Positions 45,819-58,315 of a stretch of 64,000 nucleotides of DNA are shown here, piece by piece (position 1 is the first letter of the stretch; each line of letters begins with the position of its first letter). The notes under the pieces were generated by a model. It was not told the DNA's origin. It saw nothing but the letters and a program-made list of their open reading frames with translations, and did not search any database. The stretch lies in contig JAJHTX010000013.1 in assembly GCA_032164295.1 (NCBI GenBank), positions 1,364,001 through 1,428,000 on the forward strand, given 5' to 3'. A program made the position numbers and the translations under genes. The DNA comes from Inonotus obliquus (Eukaryota; Basidiomycota; Agaricomycetes; Hymenochaetales; Hymenochaetaceae).

Positions 45819-47355
45819 ATGAGTGCGAAAAATGGGAAATCACGCGAAGAGGATAAACCAAGGGTAGAGGGGAAGGAACGGTACCGCAAAAATGGGTCTC
45901 TCGGACGTGGGGCAACCGCAAAGATCTATGTAAGTGACTGTGAGACCTCGTCCTATGCGGATGACTCACCTTTTTACACTTTGATAGCTAGCCGAAGATA
46001 TCGTAGACAATCGCCCGGCAGTTCTGAAAGTGTTCATCTCGAAATTAAAGAACCATCTTGAGAATGCGGAACGTGAGATTTTTCTCAACCAACACATTCA
46101 GCATGATCACATTGTACGTGCAGTTGCGACACATCGAGAAATCCGAAGACTTATGACTGGTGTTTGTAGATACAATTCTTTGATAAATACATGATAGGAA
46201 GTGAAAATAATACGGAAACCACTGTACTTGTCTTTGAGTACGCAGCTGGAGGGTCCTTAGATCACTATATGGATGAAAACCATGAGAAAACAAAGGGCGA
46301 AATCTCTGAGAAGGATGCAAGCAGTATAATCCTGTGAGTACATCTATTAGTAATCGAGATCATCGTGCAGACGGTCCACGTTTCTGCATAGTCAGGTGTC
46401 TTCTGCCGTGAAGTATCTACATAATCTTACAGAGCCCATTTTTCACGGGGACATTAAGTGAGTGTTTCTCGGTGGGTCGGAAATATGGCTATCAAGCTAA
46501 TGTCTGTATAATCGCTTTCTGCTATCTGTTCTTCTTCGACTCGGAAAGACCTGGTAACATCCTTCTTACTTCGGATAAAGAATTTCCGGGTATTGTCAAG
46601 CTCTCAGATTTTGGAGAGTGAGTGCTGGTCCATTATCTACATGCTGTCGTTTCTTATGCTCTTTCCATTATTGTCCAGCGGACGGATGCTAAGATCTTCG
46701 GACGCAGAGATAAAATTCGAAGGGGGGACTCCTGGATTCGACTCACCCGAGCAGCATTACCTCAGGAAAAGTGGGCTAAAGGCTGATATTTGGAGCTTAG
46801 GGTCGGTAGTATTAATGAACAATTTTCCACCGTAGTTTCTGCTAACCACATGTTGCCAACTTGAAACCCCTCTCCCCGAAATAGCGTGGTCGCTTTTGGC
46901 ATGCTGACAGGATATATGCCGTTTGGCAAACCTGCTAATCATCAGTCGGATTTCCGTAAGTTTGAGGAATATAATGCTATCTCAGAATACGGTAGGCCGT
47001 CACGGTTCTAATTCCATCTCTTGAGAGGTAACGTATGATCTAATGAGTCCCGAAGGTCGCACCTTTATAGAAAGTCTCTTCAAGAAACACAAGGATCGAC
47101 CCAATGCAGCAGAGACTTATACACTTGCCGAAGAAGTAGGTTCTCTCTGATATTAAAAGCAATCCTCGACTGAGATAACGCATCGTTCTCCCGTAGTGGC
47201 GCGCACTTGCATCACCGAAGATACAATGCTCGACGCAATTAGGACCACCGGCAAGAGGTTCACATGGCGGCACTTCCAGTGGCGATATAGCACGCGCAGG
47301 ACACGGTACTCATAAGGAACAAGCGCCAACCAGTCGAGGAGCACGTGGTGGCTAG
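45819..47355 (+). CDS. Serine/threonine kinase K3
   Basis: Third paralog, ATG at 45819 (MSAKNGKSREEDKPR). Gly-loop SLGRGATAKIY (last conserved Val is Ile), ATP lysine in PAVLKVF, hinge EYAAGGSLDHYM, catalytic loop FHGDIK with His and Asp kept, LSDFG, TPGFDSPEQ, ADIWSLG, VVAFGMLTGYMPFG and DRPNAAETYTLAEE. Unlike K2 and K4 its catalytic loop is intact, so it is a plausible active kinase. The final exon (WRALASPK...) is Gly/Ser/His-rich and ends GARGG at TAG 47353-47355. This tail differs from K2's in the first part and then becomes similar (SGTSGG-like), suggesting a small deletion or frame change. Exons join in frame. Confidence 0.72.
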
Positions 47356-48397
47356 AAGAAATGACGGATCCGGGGCTCCATTCTGAATCTACAAAGGCCC
47401 GGGACGTCGAGTGAACGTTGTTTGGTTTGTCAGGTACACACGCGGCATGTGTATTCGACAAACACTGTTTATAATCTTTCAGTTATTGTGTACACACCAT
47501 GCGACTGGCACTCTCAGAGTCTCGATGTTTGAATGTTTCATTAGAGTGTTGATATCGATCTCATTCTTCGTTTGGGTGTCTATGCAATAATAGTATGGGG
47601 CTTCTTGAGGGATACCCGGCGGTTATCTTCTGTATCTTTGGCGCCCCAATAAGAATGGACGGGGGAGGGGGCATTATCACAACACAAGGACTCACTGGCA
47701 GCCTCCGGCGGTTCGCGTATATATACACTTGAGTCGAGATACTCACCATACTCCGTCTGCCCAAAGGATATGTCCAAGTGGCTGAACATGTATCTATTGA
47801 GGTCGAAGATCTCAGTGGTACTCCAACTTGAACTCTTTGCGAATCGAAACTCTCCTTTGCATCCATTTTGCTGCGATTCAACTGGATTCATCATTGGTGG
47901 CACGTACTTGATCCGACGCTTCTAGCTCTTGTAAGTTGTCCCATTATAGGTGCTTCGACCGTATGCGTATACGCATGCGGTCATATACTCGAGACTTCGG
48001 AGCATGCGGACCACTGGCATAAGCGTTTGCGCTGTATACAGCCATGTGTGAAGAGCAATGTACATCATATCCCACAGAGAGCAAGTCAGGCTGAGTTCAG
48101 TCTACCTTCCTTTCGGCAATCACTGTATCTGTAGGATACGAATATGGTCGATGAACCACCATCATCAGAGTCACAGACCTAATGTTAACGTTCTTAGCTT
48201 GGAGAGTCGGACTGAAGGTGGTGATTATAAAGAACCAAATTGCCATATAAGGCGCATCTTGGCTTTTGTTTTCACGTGGTCTGACATTGCGATGTCTGTT
48301 AGTGTTGCCTCTTCGTTTGCTTAATTCAAGTCGCCACAGCAGTTGTGAACGCAGCAATGTGAGTGCAAAGTTCTCAAAGATCTGCGAAATGGCATAA
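47356..48397. other. K3-K4 intergenic part of the tandem units
   Basis: Repeat-unit spacer. From 48215 on it also resembles the K1 upstream region, so K4 inherits a K1-type promoter. No gene is supported. Confidence 0.5.
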
Positions 48398-48412
48398 TAT
48401 TGGGGTGCCACC
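48398..48412 (+). promoter_or_regulatory. Conserved core-promoter block of kinase K4
   Basis: tattggggtgccacc, 73 bp before the K4 ATG. The TATA-like stretch is weaker here (gcataa). Confidence 0.45.
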
Positions 48413-48470
48413 GACCTTCTTCCCATTAGATATATACACCTTCTCGGTCAAACTCTCCGGGTAGAAGAAA

Positions 48471-49911
48471 ATGAGTAAGAATAAAGGTAAATCGTGCGAA
48501 CAGGAACCAGAGGTAGTGGGGAAGGAACGATATAAGATACGAAAAAGAAAGAACGGCGATGATTGGTATCTCGAACATGGAACAACCTCAAAAGTCTTTG
48601 TAAGTGGTCATGAGATCTCGTCCCACGCGCAAGCTTCACCTTTTTCACCTTGGCAGCTGGCCAAAGATACCAGATTCGGTAGTCTGGTAGCTCTCAAGAG
48701 GTTGAATGTTTTAGTAGATAGAAGACGTATCGAAGATGAGATTGCTCTCCACCGTGAAATTAAACATGAAAATATTGTACGTGTAGCGACATATCGAGAA
48801 ATTGGAAGATTGATGACTGGTGCTTATAGATAAAATACATTGACTCTTACAAGGTCGCGAATCACACTGAAATCATCTTAGAGTACGCAGCCGGAGGTGC
48901 TTTAATTGAGCGGCTTGAAAAAAAAGGCAAATTCTCTGAGAGAGATGCAAGCAATATAATCAAGTGAGTACACCTGTTGGTAATCGAGAACATCGTGCAG
49001 ACGGTTCACGCTCTTGCATAGACAGGTGTCTTCTGCGGTGAAGTATCTACATAATCTTGAAGAGCCCGTATTCGTCGTGGATATCAAGTGAGTAATTTTC
49101 ACGAAGTTTCAATATAGACGATGAGCTAACAAGTTGTTTATACATTTGATTTTTACTGCTTGTCCTGCTCAACTTGGAAAGACTCGAAAACATTCTGCTT
49201 GCTTCTGCGAAAGAATTTCCGGGCACTGTCAAGCTTTCGGATTTTGGCCAGTGAGTGCTGGCTCACCTTGCACAAGCTCTCACTCCTTATGTCCTCTTAC
49301 TTATTGTCCAGCTCACAGAGGCTCGAAGGGTCGGGCGCAATAGTAGCATGCGAGGGTGCAACTCGTGGGTTCCAGTCACCCGAGCAAGTAACCAATAAAA
49401 AATCTGGACTACCGAGTGATATCTGGTGCATAGGGTCAGTAACGAATACACAATTCTCCACTTTGGTTCCTGCTGACCACATATCTGTCATTCATGGAAC
49501 TCTCCCCGTGAAATAGTGTAACCACTTTCTACATGATGACAGGGAAACTTCCGTTTATTCCGTTTGAGGCACCGAATGGTTATACTTTCGATTTCGATTT
49601 CCGAAGTATTAAGGCGTACGAAAGCATCTCGCCAGAAGGTAGGCCGTCACGGTCCTAATATCAGCGCCTGAAAATTAACGGGTGAACTAATGAGTCCTGA
49701 AGGTCGCACTTTTACGGAAAAGCTCCTACAGAAACGGCCTGAGGATCGACCCAATGCAACGGAGGTTTGTGAACTCGCCGAAAAAGTAGGGTCTCTCTGA
49801 TATTGAAGCTTTCCTCGGCTGAAATAATGCTCTATTCTCCCGTAGTGGCACAAACACCCTCCACATAAAGAGAACTTGCTTGCGAGGATCAAGAAGCGAA
49901 TGGTTCCCTAG
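48471..49911 (+). CDS. Kinase-like protein K4 (mosaic, degenerate active site)
   Basis: Fourth paralog, ATG at 48471 (MSKNKGKSCEQEPE). The Gly-loop has decayed to EHGTTSKVF and the catalytic loop reads FVVDIK, so the HRD His is lost and Asp kept. VALKRL, LSDFG, TRGFQSPEQ, SDIWCIG and DRPNATEVCELAEK are present. Exons around the catalytic loop, with their introns, are nearly identical to K2. From LSDFG onward exons and introns are nearly identical to K1, including the long intron after DIWCIG. The C-terminal tail is cut short compared with K1 (WHKHPPHKENLLARIKKRMVP, TAG 49909-49911). Likely a pseudokinase or weak kinase generated by gene conversion or unequal crossing-over. Confidence 0.68.
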
Positions 49912-49933
49912 ATTAGTAGAACTAGTAGAGGTA

Positions 49934-50139
49934 GAAGTCAAACCCTCCCCTAACTCCCCGGATACGCGCCCATAAGGCCCTTGCTTTAGAGCACCAAACT
50001 ACCACCTTTTCCCTGCGTTTATTTCTCCACCACTCCTAGAGTTCCTTTCACCGCGTAGCTATGTCTACCGCGCACTTGTAACTAGAATTACTGACGCGCG
50101 TAATAAATACAATTTTTTTTTAAAAAAGAAGTCAAACCC
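49934..50139 (+). mobile_element. SINE-like insertion with 12-bp target-site duplication
   Basis: A 182-bp segment (49946-50127) is flanked by exact copies of gaagtcaaaccc (49934-49945 and 50128-50139). The orthologous place in the K1 unit (near 24083-24095) has no insertion. The segment has no coding capacity and ends in T9A6. Long, variable-type target duplications and an A-rich end point to retroposition by LINE machinery. I could not identify tRNA or 5S promoter boxes with confidence. Confidence 0.75.
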
Positions 50140-50992
50140 GGGCAAAGAAATAAGTTGGAAGAGTTGGAAGCATCACAGGGAAAGGCATCAGAGTACAGCA
50201 ATCATTAAGTACCGCCCGTTCGGGAAGGTGATGGTGGCGGAATGTAGCACCTCTGGCATCGTGTCATGGTTTCTAGAAATATCCCGAAATGTCGAGCGAA
50301 CATTCGGTATCAGTATTTGTTGTTATAATCTTGATGTCTTATAATAGTACCATGGTAAGATTAATAGATGAGAATGCTGGATCGCAGAGATAGTCCCTCA
50401 ACGCGCGTGAGTTGATGCTCCGATCTCAAGGATGCAGGGGATTGAGGCACCGACTCGGTCTCCCCTATGCGAAGGTGTGATGCTCCTATGATATATCTCA
50501 ATCTATGCCCACTATTACAAATCTCACAAATAGTTTTACTGTGACAAGCCAATAGTCAGTACAATTGTTTTTCCTGGAACGGGCTAACTCAAACACTAAG
50601 ATAAATTGACTCGGTCGAAGTGGCTCACTGGGAAATTGTGGGAAACGGCAATCTGGGTAGGTTACTTTTACTAAATGAGATTGCACGGTGGTCGAAAGAT
50701 ACATAGACATCGCGAATGTGCCATCGAATGCAGTATTTAACGCAAGCCTAATTAAGAGGGACAATGCGCAAAAATTCCATGCAAGAAGTGAAGCACGACT
50801 GAATGCATACAATAGGTTTGCATTCAGCCATTGGTTGAATACTCCACGTCGAAGAGAATGAGTACGGATGATATACACAAAGCTATCGCATGGGCTTCTC
50901 ATTGGATCTGGATGCGATAGGGCGGGTCTGATATCCGCCGGGCAAGTATCCGCGATGAACCGGACATATTTTGAAAACCTGCATTATCTAGC

Positions 50993-51498
50993 TCAATGCT
51001 CATTAGTATGATATTCTACGCTAAGCTGGAGAGGTTGACAGATGATCAAATATACAAATAAAGTATCGCTGGACGAACCACCAACGAGGATTTTGGTTTA
51101 GTGAACCATCTCCTGGAGGATTTGTGTAGAATTTCCGGAGGGAGGATTAGAATTTATTGAAATTGCCATATTTGGCTTGCTGAAAGGGAGTGACAACATA
51201 CTTTCCATAAAAGGGAATCGAGTATTGCCTCGCGTCGACCACGTTCCTCCTACAAAGTACAACACTACGCTGTACTCCGTACTTATCACTCAATTATTGT
51301 CGGATTTTTTCTGCTGGCAATGTCCTATCCCCCCACAAAGGCTGGTGATAGGAGTCGGCGATAATTTCTTGGGTTACAATTACGAAAGTTCTGCTTGCTC
51401 ACTGGAAATCAGGAGGTTGAGGTTGAGCAAGCGGTGTGCAGGCGGCGAGCAAGCGACGGCGACGACTCGGCTCAGTCAGGGACTGTTGGGAAGTGTAG
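50993..51498. other. Region upstream of RING C
   Basis: About 500 bases between the end of the duplicated kinase unit and the RING C start. A plus-strand frame (51177-51569) overlaps the RING C start in another phase and is not supported. Confidence 0.5.
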
Positions 51499-54400
51499 AT
51501 GCTAGTCGTCCAGCTGACGTCCACTTGCGACGTCTGTTTGGATCGATACCTTTGGAGCTCAACAGCTAGTGCGAACGCAGGTCCAGACGAGAACGGGAAT
51601 AATGCGAACGATCACTTTATGAGACCGCATGTCATCGCCTGTGGACATGTTTTCTGTTATCAGTGCGTTTTCAGTTGTTCTTTTGGTGTTTGGATCAAGC
51701 TGATGTTCGTTTTCAACTCAACCACGAAATCGTATTACCGATCGGTAAATTTCTGGGATTTTAACTGAACAACTCACCAACGACGTCAATGGCCACAACC
51801 ACCGCAGGTGCCTACAAAATATCCGAACACCGCGAACCTGTCCCCTGTGCCGTGCAAGCTTCCAATTGCGAAACGCGGTTAGGATACACGTCGACCCAGA
51901 CCTTACTTCCGACGTCGTATCCCGACGTCGTTCTTCCATCAGCGGCGATGACGGTAGTTCTGATGGTAGTAGAAGCGAAAATGATGACGGTGGTAGTAGG
52001 CTGAGGCTGAGGCTGAGGCTTACAAGAGAAGAAGCGGAGGTCAGAGAGATGGAGATTAGGCTTTTTAGGGAGTTTGCGAGTGCAATGGATTTTACACCTG
52101 GCCTCGGTTCCATTGCTGGTCCCGCCCCTACTGCGGCGTCCAGGTCAACCTCAGAGCAAGGTGGTGACAGCGCAGACGGAATTGGAGACTCAAATGAAGG
52201 GCTGGAAAGAGGAGAAGAAGGGAATGATGTCGAGACGAGGAGGAGTGTTATTCTTGAAGAGGCGCGCGCTTGGTTGGCAAATGCGAATGCACCTCCCGAC
52301 GCTGTGAGTCTTCCTTCCCCCCATTTTTGTCGCTCCGCCTCTATTCTATTTCTACTCTATCATTATTTTTCAATTCTGATTACATCACCATCTTTCATTT
52401 CAAGCTCCTTCCATCCCTGCTTCTCCAATCACGTTTCACACCAACTAACTAGCTAGCTTTCCTAACACAGCACCCGATTCTCCGATTCCTCATTGGTGCC
52501 CTTCCATCTCACGTTTCCCTTCCAGCAATCCGAACCTCTCTTGATCGATTGGAGCAAGAAAACTTGCGTCTACGGAACGAGCGGGAGCAGTTACGACGGC
52601 ATCTCAAGAGAGCGGAGCGCGTAAAGGAACAGGAAGTAGCATTTTTGCGCAGTGCGGAAAAGATGAAGATCGCAGAGATCGAGAACCATGAGCTGTAAGT
52701 GTACCCGTGCTTACGTTGGAAGCCGGAGATAGTTCGTTGATTAAATCTTTTGTTTCCTGCTGCGATGATGCGATGGTTTGGAAACGAGCAGAAAGGTATA
52801 TATTGTCCAACTCTCATCAAATCGCACTGAGGGCTCATTGCTTGGTTTACCATTTCGTAGCTTACACAATCCGAAACCGAACGAAAACGTCTCGAAGAAG
52901 AGCTCGCGCGGGTCAAGGTCGCGTTGAAGGATGCACAAGCGGCTCAGTCCGATATTCTCGTGCAAGCACACATGCAGATTCGTGAACAGGGTCAGACTCA
53001 AACTCAGACATCGGTTCCTGCTCCGACATATTCTCCCCGGCCAAAAGACCTGCAGCCGAAATCGCAAGCAAGACCTTCAAACTTACAAGGGCCAGCCACT
53101 CAGACGTCGAATCCGAATTCGACTTCGGAAATTCTCTTTCCTCGGACTTCCTCTTCTCCTTCAACGTCTAATCATGCACAACAGGCTCGCAATGCCACCT
53201 CTATCTCATCCTCAGCATCTACATATCCAAATTCATACGAATATCCTCAATCATCATCGTACTCATACGATTACTCGCACAGACATAATCCGCTTCCACC
53301 ACCTCCTGAACCCGTGCCGCTTTCGCATTTACCTGCGTTTGCACGGCCCAGGCACGGGAGTCGTGCATATGCGAACGCGAAAGCGTTAGCAAGGCATGGG
53401 ACGAGGAAGGAAAGGGAACGGGACGCAGATCGTGAGCGAGATCGAGTGAGGGAGAGAGACAGTGACAGGAGTGAGACGAGGAGTTTGAGGCGGAAGGAGA
53501 AAGACGGCGAGAGGGTGTTGATGACCATGACTGATAGCGAGAAAGATAGGAGAGAGCGGAGGCGGGATAGGGAGCGCGAACGCGAAAGGGAACGAGAGAG
53601 GGGTAGAGTTGACGCGGAGGTGGGTGCGGATTCGGCTACGAGTAGAGACCGTCTTCGCGGACGCCCTTCCGGAAAGGACAAAGGGAAGGAGAAAGATCGA
53701 GGAACAGATAAAGGAACTGATACATCCGCTACGGAGACGCAAGAACGGAGAAGAGCAAGGACGAGGCATGCTTCCCTTGTAGGGATGCTTTCGTCATCCT
53801 CTGCCGCTCGTCCAGCCGTTGATCCTTACTCTGCGTACGGCACTGCAGGTGTAAGGCGCTCTGATGAAATACAGAGCGTGAGCGGCGTTAATAATTCGTC
53901 CAACCTCAACGGGACTGCTGGTACCGACTCGAATGTGACCGCAAATGTGAACACAGAGGCAGCACTTCCTCGCGATATCGTCGGTGGATGGGGGCTTGAA
54001 CGATCATTACGCGCTTCATATGCTTCCTCTCATTCCGGACACTCGGTTCGTTCAGGACATTCTGGCAATGCAGAACCTTCAGGTGCTTCAGCTTCAGCTT
54101 CACAAGAATATCTCCCTGATGGGCTTGGAGAAATGAGAGAGGGTGTTGATGCCAACGCAAGTTTGGGGTCGAGTTTTACAAAGATGAGGGTTCGCGAAAG
54201 AGTTCGTGATATGGAACGAGACCGAGGCGGAGATGCAAAATGTGATGATGAGCTTACGACGAGGGATAAGGGGAAAGGAAGGGAGAGAGAAAGAGAGACT
54301 GATAAAGAGGATTACGTGTTTGTACGTTCGGCGCGTGATGAGGCTGATCGAATTCAGTCTGAGTCGTCTCAACATCCTCGGGAACGACACGTCTCGTTCA

Positions 54401-56370
54401 CTACGGCTGCTTCTTCGTATCCATTTCCGTCCTCTGATGCAAATCCCACCTCCGAAGAGGAGTTTCGTGATACGACTCACGAACTGCCACCTCTCCAGCC
54501 TAACTATCACTCTTCCTATGCTCAATTATACTCTCAGGCTCAAACCCAACGGGGAGAAAGAGAACGACGAACAACCTTGAGTGCTGTGCCATCGGCTTTA
54601 GGTCTCGTACTCGTTCCTTCTCCGGATGGGAAGGGAGGGTATACATATGAGTATCAGTACCGGTATCATTCTCCTGGTTACCAACAGCAACAACAGCATC
54701 AAGGACAACCTGTTTATGGTGCACCTACATTACCTCCACAATCGACAATTCAACCTCCAAGTTCAACGGGCAGCGCGAGTGCTAATGGTACAGTAGGCGT
54801 AGGCGGATTCAGTGGGAAAGAGTCGGTTACACCTCTAGCTAGTCTTACGCAGGCTCAGACGGCCCAGGAGCGAGGTATAAATACGCTTAAGGGCGGAGTG
54901 GTGAATGCAAGTAATGCTGCCAATGTGAGTCGAGCATCGGAGTATGCGACGCTTACGAGGCGCGCGACGGATTCGTCGTTGAGGTCGCATTCTCAGGCAC
55001 GTGCAGGATTGGTAGCGAATAGTTCTTCGACCGCCGCTTCCACCACTGCTGGAACTTCGATGGCGACGAGAACGACGATCGGAGCACCGTTACATTTCCC
55101 TCAGCCGAGGAGGATATCACTGACGATTCCTGAGCCTGAATCAGAAACATCTCCTCAGTCTCAAGGACGTCAAAACCAGTCCTCTCGGGCAGACGGTGTT
55201 GGTGAAGCACTTGTAGGGAAAGCGTATAAGGATACGGAAATTGGGAGTGGCTATTATGCCAATGGCCAGCAACAAATAGAAACGAGGATGGCGTCTCTAT
55301 ATTCGAATACGAACCCGAATGCGAATATGAGTCTCGATAGTGCGCTTGCTTCGATTCCTTTGGGTTCTTCGGCTACAGCTTCTGGTCCTTCTTTGACAAG
55401 TAACGCCGCACCTAGACAGCTTCAAACCCAGTCTCAGACCGAGGAGCACACGCAGACACAGACAAAAACCCTTCGGCACAGGACGAGCAACTCGAGCACC
55501 GCATCCGCTTCTTCTACTGGGATTAGTTTGACAGGAGCGACAAAGGGAGAGAGGAGGAAGCAGTTGCTCGATGCGCTGTTTTCAGCATCCGATGATAGCG
55601 AGCGAGATTCTGGGAGAGTGGGCCCGGCAGAAGTAAGTGGCAGTAATAACATTGGGAATAGAGGTAGAGGTAGGGATGGGAGGCACGGAGGCGAGGCGAG
55701 GAAGGCGGCTGGCGCGGCTGCGGCTACGAGCACGGGGATGAACGCTAGTTGGAGTGGGGATGGCAAGAGGGTATCACTTGGAAGGGTGTTGGATGCCGCA
55801 TCCTCCTCTACTTCTACTACCACCACGATGAACGGTACTGTGGCCAAAAGAGATAATGCTACTCACCCTACTTCCGATGCACCACTCTCACAAGGGCAGA
55901 CTCAAAGCCACACTGAGACACACGGACAAACTCAAGGTCAAACGCTGGGACAAGCACCTCGAGGAGTTCCAAGCAGAGATGGAAGACCTTCACGGGGGTT
56001 GAGTACACGTCCAAGTACGACTCAACCGGTTTCGAGTTCGTATGGACATTATCAACAACAGTCCGACTATCGACAACAGCATCAACATCAACAGCAATAC
56101 GTGACGTCTGGGTATTCGACTCAGCAGGGGAGAGTTCGCCAGGCTACGTATCCAGCTGCTACCTACGCCTCTTCTTCCGCTTCGCTTGCACAGACGCAAG
56201 CACAGATGCAAGCTCCAGCGGTAATGGGGGCGACAGCTTATGCTTATCCGACTGCAACTGTAGCGTACCAAGTCCCCGCGTCCTACGCTCACGCGCATGG
56301 GCACGTTCCTGCGACGTATTCTGCAGCATATTACGCAGCTAGTGTGCCGCATTCCACTCTTCCGCGATGA
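51499..56370 (+). CDS. RING-finger/coiled-coil protein C, very long disordered tail
   Basis: Probable E3 ubiquitin ligase of 1465 residues. Exons 51499-51662, 51808-52303, 52471-52694, microexon 52791-52794 (AAAG) and 52861-56370 sum to a multiple of three. The start MLVV and CDVCL mirror protein A; the RING is CDVC, CGHVFCYQC, CPLC with a longer loop after the second Cys pair. The post-RING VRIHVD motif follows, then an acidic Ser/Asp stretch, a helical block (ILEEARAWLANANA) and a coiled coil (DRLEQENLRLRNEREQLRRH onward). About 1100 residues follow, rich in Ser, Thr and Gln, with an Arg/Glu/Asp-alternating region (ERERERERER type) near 53.5 kb and Tyr/Gln-rich prion-like stretches near the end. 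The intron at 52304-52470 (167 nt) is the least certain splice. Confidence 0.78.
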
Positions 56371-57799
56371 TTGCAGACCAGTGTTTCATGCGTGCCGGCC
56401 TGGATGCTGGACTTTGAATGTTGGTGTGATGAATGGTAGTGATATAATGTTGAATATGGCACTCGGGTACGTTCACTTTGACTCCTCTTTCGCTTTGCGC
56501 TGCGTTTTCTTGTTTGTCTTCTTCGGTTGGTTTACTTCTGAGTGCCCCACGCCTTAGTGCGACTCCACATCTACTTACCCATCACGCAACCTTCTTTTCC
56601 CTCCCACCTGTTTTTTTACTTATCATGCGATACGATTCCTTACCGTCACCGTCACCATCCCATCTTTCACCCTTCTGCAACTATTCTTTCCCCTCACGAT
56701 GTTCGAACTCTTAACACCAACTCGAACGAACACGCTAGCCGTACGACAATCGAACGACAACATACTTTATCGACTTGTGTCTTTTTTTTCTCGGAAACGT
56801 CCTTCTATATCGACATTTTTTTTACGTATCGATATTCATTGATGCAGCTGAATAGCCTTTCTACTTCACTTGGCAAAGGATGATTACTGTACTAGGGTAT
56901 TGTGTTCTATTGTACTCGATATTTTCGATATTCTGTTGTAGGTATTTGATATATTCGATGTTCGGTGGAATTTCAAGTACAATTTTGTGTTGTTCCGTAA
57001 GATATGTCCTATTCTCGAACTGAGCGACCTGGCTCTTGCTTTTCGTACTTTACTCTCCCTTCTTTTATTTCCTACTTTTCACTTGATCGGTCATCTTTTA
57101 GGAATGATGTGTTCCCTTTGGCGTATCTTGGTACTCCGAAGAATGTAATAAGTACACCACGGTTTTATGGCACTTCCTTTCTGCAGGGAAATTACGAGTT
57201 GAATGATAGACTCTAGTGAAAATGCAAGTTCATATCTGAGTTTCATGTTGTTTGTTGTTCTTATGTGAATCTCGTATTGTAGACGTGATACTTTGAGACT
57301 TGTATAAGAGTGTCGAGAAGTTTGGGTAGCACAACCTTGAGCAATAGGTCATGGACTGGACGGGGGGAAGGTACTCTCTTCCAGCCCTTGTGAGTTATTC
57401 GCCGGTCTAGCATATATAACTGCTTGGGAAGGTTGTAGCTTGAAGTTGCAAACTACTCGACAACAGTCACTGCATGCGCCTCAAGCATGTTCGCGACAGG
57501 AAGCGAGTCCATTGCACATTGACGAACAGTATCATTCGTGAATCCAGACCAATTTAACCACGGACCTAGATCTGCTTTAGAAAATCTGCTGGGAGCAGTA
57601 CTCTGTCGAATTATCAGGGTATTACAATGTTTCTTTTGCGGAGGATACGGTCCACCAATAATAATCCAATCCCAACAACGACCCCGGAACATTAACACTC
57701 CGCAGCCCAGAAAAGTAGTGTAAATCGGCATTTACTCCGCCACCCCCGCTCCCTCCATGAAGGCAATGACAGCCAGGGATTAGTGTATATCAGATTATG
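56371..57799. other. 3' region of RING C, pyrimidine-rich
   Basis: The first ~500 bases are C/T-rich like the 3' side of RING B. Then ordinary AT-rich sequence follows. A minus-strand frame at 57453-57731 lies downstream of SEC61 beta without recognisable features. No gene is called. Confidence 0.45.
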
Positions 57800-58315
57800 T
57801 CAATTTGCGAACGACTTGATGATACGTGCGGCAATGTGGAGGAAGACGACTGAGCCGATGAAAACGACTGAAAGCATGAGGACAACGAAGGGGTCTCTGT
57901 TGGTTATGGGGCACGGAGTTAGTCAGGGAGGAAAACATAGGTCAATATATCAAGGCCTTACACCCGAAGACCAGGGGAATCATCTGTATAGAGTCGGAGC
58001 ATAGTGTTGGACGAGCCGCCAGCACCAGCAGCACGTGCTGAATTGGGTTTCGAGACTTGAGAGCTCGTTGCACGGCGTCTGTGTCGCAGTTATTAATGGG
58101 AGGCATTCACGGTCGATTCCGAGGACGAAATATAAAGCAAAGAACGGAATGAGCATTGTGTACGGGCGGTGAACGCGATGCAACTCACCGGACCGTACCA
58201 GTCCCATGAGGAACGGAACGGGCAACAGGCGATGAAGCGCGCGACGAGTCTGACTGATAAAGTAGATCCATTTCAGCAATTGCCCTTGCGAGCAGATTAC
58301 AGCGAGCTCACCATG
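57800..58315 (-). CDS. SBH1: Sec61 translocon beta subunit (Sbh1)
   Basis: Tail-anchored ER protein of the Sec61 protein-conducting channel, 93 residues. The start codon (58315-58313) is alone in the first exon. The second exon begins SDSSRASSPVARSVP. The third contains the invariant AGAGGSSNTMLRLYTDDSPG (with LRV split by the intron). The last gives DPFVVLMLSVVFIGSVVFLH, the C-terminal membrane helix, ending IIKSFAN and TGA at 57802-57800. All four exons join in frame with GT-AG introns. Divergent from the SNARE gene with 186 bp between start codons, so the promoters are shared or overlapping. Confidence 0.95.

Larger units (their letters stand above)
45231..47930 (+). repeat. Tandem kinase unit 2 (K3)
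   Basis: Second direct unit. Upstream 45369-45560 (tgtgaagagcgatgcacatc...) matches 48049-48230 ahead of K4, and the 3' coding part (46980-47150) is almost identical to K2 (44085-44255). Confidence 0.8.
48215..50992 (+). repeat. Segmental duplication copy 2 (kinase K4 unit)
   Basis: Direct-orientation partner of 22340-24972, 26 kb away. Its promoter and the part after about 49230 match K1, whereas 48900-49210 matches K2. It carries a 182-bp insertion at 49946-50127 absent from copy 1. Confidence 0.85.
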
